DNA from: Gossypium raimondii
Taxonomy: Eukaryota > Streptophyta > Magnoliopsida > Malvales > Malvaceae
Assembly (NCBI RefSeq): GCF_025698545.1
Contig: NC_068571.1
Span: forward strand, 37,605,733 to 37,669,732
DNA length: 64,000 nt
Direction: 5' to 3'
The stretch's first letter is position 1. Each line of letters begins with the position of its first letter. Below, one piece after another: positions 57,251 through 64,000 of this stretch. The notes beneath the pieces are model-generated. The model ran no database searches. It was not told the DNA's origin and saw only the letters and a program-made list of their open reading frames with translations. The translations under genes were made by a program, and so were the position numbers.

Positions 57251-58673
57251 ATGGCTCGTCTGCCTTTAATTGCACAAAGTGTGAGGCGTAAAAGAATTGG
57301 TATTGCATTGACAATATGGTTGGAAATCTGTAGAATTGCGATTTGGTTCTTATTTAGAATGGGTGTCAGCCTTAGCCTACATACTTATAGTCCAAGGATT
57401 AGATCCTATACCTTAGATTTTTATGCAAAACGGGATTATGTGAAAAGGCTTGTCTATGCTAGTGACGAGACCTGTATTGAACAAGTTAGGATGAATAGAA
57501 CTGCCTTTTTTAAACTATGTGAGATGTTAGAATTGATAGGGGGATTGAAGTCATCAAGAAACATGCTTGTTGATGAGCAAGTAGCAATGTTTTTACATAT
57601 CGTCTCCCATCACCTGAAAAATCGAGTTATCAAGCATCACTTTAGAAGGTCCGGGGAAACTGTTAGCAGAGCATTTCATAGTGTTTTAAATGCTGTCATA
57701 CGCTTACAAGATGTGTTATTTAAAAAGCCGGAGCCAATTAAAGCCGATTCTTCTGACACAAGGTGGAAATGGTTTAAGGTATTGGACTGAGTTTTATATA
57801 TAGCTTGTACAACATTTAGTTGATTTAGAATTGCTTAGGTTTTATATATAGCTTGTACAACAATTATTATTCTAACTCAAGGTTTTATATCATGTGATAT
57901 AGAATTGCTTAGGTGCTCTTGATGGAACCCACATCAAGATTAGGGTTCCAACAGTTGATAAACCTAGATATCGAACTCGAAAAGGTGACATAGCAACAAA
58001 TATGCTAGGTGTTTGTACACCTGATATGCAATTTGTTTATGTTCTTCCTGGTTGGAAAGGTTCAGTTGCTGATGGACGGGTTCTTCAAGATGCCATTAGT
58101 AGAAGAAATTGACTAAAAGTTCCTCATGGTAAAGTGGATAGTTAGAGGACTTTGATATTGTTCATTAAGATCAAACTTTTTGTGCTGAATTAATCATTTT
58201 AAAAAAAATTATTTTATAGGTTGTTATTATCTAGCTGATGCTGGATACACAAATTTGAGGGATTTCTTACACCTTTTAGAGGACAATGATATCATTTGAA
58301 CGAGTGGCGTCAGGGTTATCAGCCAAGTTCTCCGCAAGAGTTTTTTAATATGAAACATGCCTCAGCACGTAATGTTATTGAAAGATGCTTTGGGTTATTA
58401 AAACTTAGATGGGGAATACTTAGGAGTCCATCGTTCTATCCTGTAAGGGTGCACAATAGAATTATTATTGCATGTTGTTTGCTCCATAATTTTATTCGAA
58501 CCCATATGAGTATTGATCCCATTGAAGCGGAGGTGGGAGAAGGATTACCTAGTAATGTGGTGGATGACGATGAACCGAATATCGCAAATATTCATCCATC
58601 GGATGCTTGGGCTACTTGGAGGATGGAACTAGCCAACCAAATGTTCAATGAATGGCAAGCATCTAGAAATTAG
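57251..58673 (+). pseudogene. Harbinger (PIF) transposase, ALP1-like
   Basis: Exon 1 (57251-57776) encodes the N-terminal helical region with MARLPLIAQSVRRKRIG, LCEMLELIGGLKSSRNMLVD and VSRAFHSVLNAVIRL. An intron (57777 to about 57905) has a duplicated acceptor. Exon 2 (to 58128) has GALDGTHIKIRVP (first Asp), LPGWKGSVADGRVLQDAI (second Asp) and one stop after SRRN. Intron 2 is 58129-58219. Exon 3 reads CYYLADAGYTN, then a 1-base deletion near 58257 and a TGA at 58294-58296, and continues WRQGYQPSSPQEFFNMKHAS and VIERCFGLLKLRWGILRSP (third acidic residue, Glu) to the stop at 58671. DDE residues are all present but the frame is broken. Such transposases cut and reinsert the element with the Myb-like partner. 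Confidence 0.85.
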
Positions 58674-58950
58674 TTAGGTTTAGGGACAAAATGAATTTGA
58701 GTGAATTTGTTTATGTTATTTTATGTATCTAGTTTGTGAAACTTTTGTGGTGTTTGAATTGATTTTTGTATTGTACTAAATTTGTTGAATTATAATTTAA
58801 TTTCTTTTCATTCAGCATGTGTTATAATTTAAAATTTAGTATTGAGCTTTTGATTCATGATATTGAACTTAATTATAATTTTATAAAGTGTTGACCTTTT
58901 GATTCATGATATTAATAGTAATTAATATAATTTTTTTTCTTAAGATAATT

Positions 58951-60002
58951 ATGTCAGGTGTTCCAGAATCAAATGCTTCTTCTCAAGCTTCTAGAGGAAC
59001 CAAAAGAAAATGGGTTCCAGAAGAGGACTTGTACAATGTTGGAACATTTAATGCTGATACCGGGTTCAAAGCCGGTTATTTAAACGAGTTGGAAAGAATG
59101 CTACAAAAGGTTTTGCCAAATGCAATGTTGATGGCAAAACCTAATATTGAATCAAGGATTAGGTTACTAAAAAGGGAGTGGTCAATCGTCTATGACATGC
59201 TTAATGGCCAAAACAATAGCGGTTTTGGTTGGGACGAGCATAGGCAGCTCGTTGTTGCTGAAGATGCGGTTTGGGACTCCTATTTAAAGGTAAGATTATT
59301 TCAAGTCTTTATTATCTTATTTTTACCAAACTTATAACTAATATGATTTCCTCATTTTTTTAGAGTCACAAAGAAGCCGCTCAATTCAGAAATCGTACTT
59401 TCCCTTACTACGACCAGCTTACTACCATATACGCTAGAGATCGAGCAACTGGGAAAGATGCTCAAACAGCTGCTGATGTTCTTGAAGAAATAAATGCTGA
59501 GGGTGTACCTACTACAGGTATGGATGAAGAAAGAAACTTATTCTATGACTGCGAAGCTGATGTCTCTTTAGATGACATGGATGTTTCTGCTGCGGAGCCG
59601 CGACGAGGTAGAGACCAAGGGGGTTCCTCATCTTCAAACAAGAGAAAGAAGAAATCTGATGCTCGTGATGATATGTCTTCTTCATTTGATGAGGCTGTCA
59701 CTTTATTGGCCGAAAACATGCGGGTCATTGGCGATCAAATCAGTAGGAGTATTACCTTCGATGTGGTAGTTCAGCAGAAGTCAGAAGAATTCCAGATCAT
59801 CCAAGAGAAAGCTACAAATTTATATTCATCCTTATGGGAAATTGAAGGTTTAACCGACGATGAGCGGTATCGAGCTTTGAGTAAAATTCCAGATCATCCA
59901 ACTCAAATGCTCGTTTTCTTTAGTTTACCTTCATTGCTGATTGGAATGGGTCAAGATTTCTTTCGACCATTAAAATCAATGTTCAAACTTTTGATGTTGT
60001 AA
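58951..60002 (+). CDS. Harbinger Myb/SANT-like accessory protein
   Basis: Two exons, 58951-59289 and 59364-60002, joined by a GTAAGA...TTTTTTTAG intron. The frame stays open: 113 codons plus 213 including the stop, about 325 residues. The start is ATG 58951 (MSGVPESNASSQASRGTKRK); the upstream in-frame ATG at 58906 would add 15 hydrophobic residues and is less likely. The N-terminal Myb/SANT-like domain has WVPEEDLYNVGTFNADTGFK, KPNIESRIRLLKREWSIVYD and GFGWDEHRQLVVAEDAVW. About 10 residues seem missing between EED and LYNVG compared with relatives as I recall them. Then come KEAAQFRNRTFPYYDQL, an acidic Ser-rich stretch with a basic KRKKK signal, and a C-terminal helical part. The family binds transposon ends and carries the transposase into the nucleus. 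Confidence 0.8.
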
Positions 60003-60099
60003 AACTATATAACATATGGATTATGATGTAGAATTTCATTTTCATCTAACATTTTCTTAATATAAGTTAATTATGTTTATGTAGAATATAATTCTCAAG

Positions 60100-60750
60100 T
60101 TATATTATGATTTTAGTAAATTCATATAAGAACATTTATTATTAAGAATTTTATGAAATTATATATCATTATTAAATTATATTTAATATTAATTATTTTA
60201 AATTATATAAATTCATATAAGAAAATTTATTATCAAGAATTTTATGAAATTATATATCATTATTAAATTATATTTAATATTAATTATTTTAAATTATATA
60301 AATTCATATAAGAAAATTTATTATCAAGAATTTTATGAAATTATATATTTTTATTAAATTATATTTAATAATTATTATTTTAAATTATACAAATTCATAT
60401 AAGAAAATTTATTAGTTATAATTATTTTAAATTTTATTAAATCATATATTTTAATTAAAATATATTTAATATTAATTATTTCAAATTATATTTTATAGTA
60501 TCATATATTATGATTTTAGTAAATTCATATAAGAATATTGATTATTAAGAATTTTATTAAATTATATTTTTAATTAAAATATATTTAATAATAATTATGT
60601 TAAATTATATTTTATAGTATCATATATTATGATTTGAGTAAATTCATATAAGAATATTGATTATTAAGAATTTTATTAAATTATATATTTTAATTATAAT
60701 ATATTTAATAATAATTATGTTAAAATATGATTAAATTATTTATTATTGAT
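60100..60750. repeat. AT-rich ~91-bp tandem array in element E
   Basis: A unit containing AAATTCATATAAGAAAATTT, ATCAAGAATTTTATGAAATT and AAATTATATTTAATATTAAT recurs. AATTCATATAAGAA occurs near 60119, 60210, 60301, 60389, 60521 and 60642, so the spacing is ~91 bp for four units and then ~121-132 bp. It lies between the accessory gene and the right TIR. Confidence 0.82.
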
Positions 60751-60849
60751 ATTAATAATCTTATTAAAATTTAAATAACAATAACAATAATCATTTACTC
60801 AAACAAATTTATGCTAAGGGTATTTTAGTCATTTTAGTTTTTCCATTAT

Positions 60850-61007
60850 GCTATTACACCTCTATTCCATTCAACCAAACACAAGAATACTATTACGCAT
60901 CTATTCCATTACATTCAACCAAACAATTGATTTGCTATTATGCCTCTATTCCATTATGCCTCTATTCCATTACACCTCTATTCCAATACAGCGAACCAAA
61001 CGTGCTG
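60850..61007 (-). repeat. Right TIR of element E with TIR-like copies
   Basis: The outer TIR is 60983-61007. Two more copies of the end motif, CATTCAACCAAACA, lie at about 60868 and 60914, and CTATTCCATTA(C/T) words recur at least five times. Confidence 0.75.
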
Positions 61008-61010
61008 TTA

Positions 61011-62100
61011 TTCTCGAATCTATTTCACTTTCTTCTTTTCTTAAATCCTCTTTCTGGGTAATTTCGAAGAAGAGATGGTTATGGGAAGCTTTGCATGAAG
61101 AAGAAATCATGAAGCTAGAGTTGGAAAAGTGGAGAATCCATTAAGTTGTTAAGGTTCTTATTCCTTCTGCACACGTAAGGTTAAGTAAATGAAGTTAAGG
61201 GTTTCCAGAAACATTTTAGGGGATCTACATGTTTCTAGAAAATTAAGGTTTAAGTTAAAATTATTGAGTTTAACTCATGATTTGGTTGTCATGCTTAACT
61301 TCCAGGAGAATGGAAGCTCTGGCTTTTGGAAAAGCTAAGCTGATAAGGCAAAAAAGCATAGGTGAGTCTTTACACTCCATCCCTGGAATGATAAGTAAGT
61401 TTAAGATCGTTGGATATATAGTATCCGCCACATAGTTTAGTATGTATGAGATAATTAGAAATCCATGTTTTAACAAATGGTGTATTCCATGTCAGTATGT
61501 AAGCGAAACACATATATTGCATGATTTTAAAATGGTGGGAAAATAATTGACGGGATAGATGAAGTTAGGATTTAGGAATGGGAACTTCTGTTAAATATCA
61601 CTGTATGATATTGTTGTGTGAAAATAGTGATGTGCAAAGCTCCAGGCCTTGCGAAGGGAACACGGAGGTGTTTAACCATCAAGGTTAGGAAAGGCACAAT
61701 GGAGGAATATAAAAAAAATGGAATTCCATTAAAATTTCGCCTTTTAGGATTGTTGGGAGCAAACTGTGATGTGCGAAGCTCCGGGCCTTGTGGGGGGGCA
61801 CTTCGATGTTCAAGCATCAAGGTGGATATAAGATAAGATGATATTGAAAGCTATTAGGTTCTATAGAGCAACATCGTGACATCGGTTAGTAGGCTCTATG
61901 GGGCGACACCGTGACAACGGTAAGGTCTTTCGGGGCAACACCTCTAACAGGTTTAAGGTGTAAGACCATAGCTTGGATATTACAACCAGTATAGTTCGTC
62001 AGGACACTAAATAAGGGGTAGTCTATCGGGACAGTAAATACGGGATAGTCCATTGGGATAGTAAACATGAGCTAGTCCACAGGGACACTAAACACATGGT
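61011..62100 (+). repeat. Remainder of an old LTR with several internal repeats
   Basis: Follows the TTA duplication of element E and probably continues the block at 53703-53970. It has two copies of a ~128-bp unit (TGATGTGCAAAGCTCCAGGC near 61630 and TGATGTGCGAAGCTCCGGGC near 61768). Three ~40-bp units around 61855-61951 follow (CTATGGGGCGACACCGTGAC type), then four ~27-bp units at 61992-62098 (TAGTCTATCGGGACAGTAAA type). No coding frame supported. Confidence 0.5.
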
Positions 62101-62169
62101 GAAAGGGTATAAGCTCGACTGTGGCCACCAACAGAGTCACCATTAATTTGAGATACAATTGGAATTGTA

Positions 62170-63350
62170 AACTGTGAAGGAACAGGAACGGAGAACAAAG
62201 GACCGAAGGCTAGTGCATAGACATTATGGGTATACATCTATGGAGAAAGAAGCTTGTAGTAAGGTGAATGGGGTGTAACTAGCATCACTAGATGATTGAA
62301 AAGGTAAAACTGTAAAACCCTCAAAATTTTGATCAAATCTATAGAAACAACGTTGAGCAAGGTGACCAACTTTTCCACAAAGTTGACATTGTGGTCAATT
62401 AGAATAATTGAATCTACCACGATACCTAGTTCTTCCTCCCCAAGCCTGAAAACCATCACCTCTAGATTGAAAATCATCAACAAACTTAGGCTGAGAAGAA
62501 CGCAATTGAGAATTAGATTCAATTGGATGATTCTATTGAACAAGATTAGCATGCATAGGGGAAACCACAGAAGACTCAATAACAAACTCATTTTGTCGAG
62601 ACTCACACTCCATCAACATATCAATGATTAAATCTAATGGAAAAAAATCTCAATTTGAAGATGCCATAGCCAACACTGACTGAAACTCATATGATAACCC
62701 TGCAAGAACAACACAAACATGTTTTCATTTTGACACTGTGCCCCTAGATACATTAGTGTATCACAAAGCAGCTTAATTTTAGCTAGATACTCCTTTACAG
62801 CCTGATTCCTTTTTCTTTTGTGAATGAAGAGTATTCTTAAGTGTAGAAATTTAAGTGGAAGATTTAACATTATACAACTTAGTGATGACATTCCAAACCT
62901 CAAAAGAAGTATTGGTACAAGTGAGATGGGGAAGAACTTCACTATTGAAAATGGACAACAACCAATAAGCTAACAATTTATCTTGTTGTTTTTATAACAA
63001 GAAATCAGAATTCTCAACTAATGTTTCGTCTTTATTAAGAAAGTATAGACAAACTTCCTAAAATATATCCATTAATACCATAACCTTCAATGACCAGATT
63101 AACTTAATGCTACCAAAGAATGAAGTTTTGATCTATCAACTTGACTGCATCATGTTGAGGGAATTGTTGTATTTTGGGTAGAAAATAACTCATAGATGCA
63201 TTTGTGAAAAAAAGACATTACCATATGTATTCACAATATTTGAAGTTATAAATAGGAGGCGTGTAAGTAACCATCACTACCTGATCTATTGCAGGACTCA
63301 TCTTGATTGCTCACCACCACTGAAACTTCTCTGATTACCTTGAAAACACT
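62170..63350 (-). pseudogene. Second copia gag pseudogene
   Basis: Read leftward. KFLHLRILFIHKRKRNQAVK, EYLAKIKLLCDTL and ENMFVLFLQGYHMSF (62880-62680) match copia gag. A zinc knuckle C-x-x-C-x4-H-x4-C, CQLCGKVGHLAQRCFYRFDQ, lies at about 62395-62335 and is intact. Several frame changes are needed and there is no pol. The knuckle type is like Ale/Ivana-type copia elements, from memory. Confidence 0.7.
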
Positions 63351-63351
63351 A

Positions 63352-63363
63352 GCTCTGATATCA
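63352..63363 (-). other. Primer-binding site of the second copia remnant
   Basis: The minus strand reads TGATATCAGAGC, one mismatch from the initiator-Met complement TGGTATCAGAGC, three bases from the LTR edge. Confidence 0.7.
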
Positions 63364-63366
63364 CAA

Positions 63367-63619
63367 TGATAAAGTCAATGAACTACCGATAAGATGACTT
63401 AAAAAGATAACAAAATCAATGAGGAGAACACTCAGAGAAATCAAGATTACATTCTTGAGTTGAATAATCTTTGTACATGAGCATTTATATAAAAGAATGC
63501 CAACTAACTTATAATTGAATGCTAATAGCCTAACAATCATTAACAAACTAATCGTTGCTAATAGACTTAACCACTACTTAACTAATCTATCTAACAGTGC
63601 ATTTACATAGTACTTAACA
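63367..63619 (-). repeat. 5' LTR of the second copia remnant
   Basis: 253 bp on the minus strand, TGTTAAGTACTATG...GACTTTATCA. A TATA-like CTTTTATATAAATG lies inside (about 63483-63496). Neither a matching 3' LTR nor a target duplication was found, so the element is truncated after gag. Confidence 0.65.
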
Positions 63620-64000
63620 ATAATGATAAAATTGCACTTTGGCACTAAAAATGATAAAAAAATTAATTTAATTCTTTAAAAATTATAATGATATAAACTA
63701 TTAAAATGGTGAAATTACATTTTTACTATAGTAAAAATATAAAACTTAATCCCCCTAAAAAAATCTCTAGCTTCGCCTTTGAGGAACAGGCGCACCTAAG
63801 CACACTCTAATCATGTTCTTTTTGCACTAATAACAATACAAACTTATGATGACACTTTTAAGTAAACTTTTTTTCAACACAACCATTTTAGGTTATATAA
63901 AAAATCCAACACCTTGGAAAGGTGAGAATGAGGTAAGTAGTTCTACCCTTACTTTTATCCCATTTTAATAAATTTTCAATTAACATCAAAGGAACCTCGT
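63620..64000. other. Right end of window, no gene seen
   Basis: AT-rich. Near 63750-63785 the sequence CCCCCTAAAAAAATCTCTAG then CTTCGCCTTTG resembles, in reverse, the CAGTGGCGAAGCTAG end of plant hAT-type elements. Only one end is visible. Confidence 0.35.

Larger units (their letters stand above)
53974..61007 (+). mobile_element. Element E: PIF/Harbinger DNA transposon, 7 kb
   Basis: Flanked by TTA (53971-53973 and 61008-61010), the usual Harbinger target. Its terminal inverted repeats are CATCATGTTTGGTTGGGTGT and CAGCACGTTTGGTTCGCTGT, extending to 25 bases with 5 mismatches. It carries the two genes typical of the superfamily in the same orientation: a DDE transposase (57251-58673, broken) and a Myb/SANT-like protein (58951-60002, open). 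Extra TIR-like copies lie inside both ends. Confidence 0.88.

Overview
The window is nuclear DNA from a dicot plant, most likely cotton or a close Malvaceae relative. It is AT-rich, intron-bearing and almost entirely nested transposable elements. The taxon is an inference: the Ogre-like element with an upstream coiled-coil ORF and the LTRs rich in CACACGG/CCGTGTG words are what I associate with Gossypium. Only one host gene looks intact, an intronless U-box E3 ligase at 44.4-45.6 kb (minus strand). All coordinates, repeats and frames were read by hand; no search was run.

Layout. (A) 574-20461: full-length Tat/Ogre-like Ty3/gypsy element, TSD TTAAT, 2.7-kb LTRs, dual RNase H, and a 3' untranslated region turned into a ~45-bp satellite-like array; its 5' LTR is split by a solo LTR (2482-4821). 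(hAT) 21263-27165: broken multi-exon hAT transposase gene (minus) split by a second solo LTR (22695-25116, perfect TSD AGTAC). (B) 29243-36840: chromovirus-type gypsy element (minus) with gag, RT, integrase and chromodomain, all broken, and a truncated 5' LTR abutting a LINE RT fragment. (Host remnant) 36.9-39.7 kb: remnant of a cyclin-T-like gene (minus) carrying the LINE fragment and a 517-bp hAT-type MITE with an 8-bp TSD.

(C) 39808-42234: a compact 2.4-kb LTR retrotransposon whose protease, RT and RNase H have been replaced by an intronless cDNA-like copy of a TGA-type bZIP transcription factor, joined in frame to gag upstream and to the integrase zinc-binding region downstream. This is the most notable find. 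It is followed by a MULE-like element with long terminal inverted repeats (42.3-43.2 kb) and the U-box gene.

(Copia 1) 46.6-49.7 kb: Sirevirus-like gag-only remnant (minus) with several polypurine tracts. (D) 49713-~53357: gypsy deletion derivative (LTR, integrase remnant, LTR). (E) 53974-61007: 7-kb PIF/Harbinger element with TTA TSD, broken transposase, intact Myb/SANT-like ORF and an AT-rich ~91-bp repeat array, itself inserted in an old LTR (53.7 kb to ~62.1 kb). (Copia 2) ~62.2-63.6 kb: second copia remnant (minus) with gag, PBS and a 253-bp LTR.

Most premature stops are explicable as C-to-T or G-to-A changes from Gln, Arg or Trp codons, as expected of old, cytosine-methylated elements. 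The nested order gives a relative history: A, the hAT gene and the old LTR pre-date their insertions (solo LTR 1, solo LTR 2 and element E).
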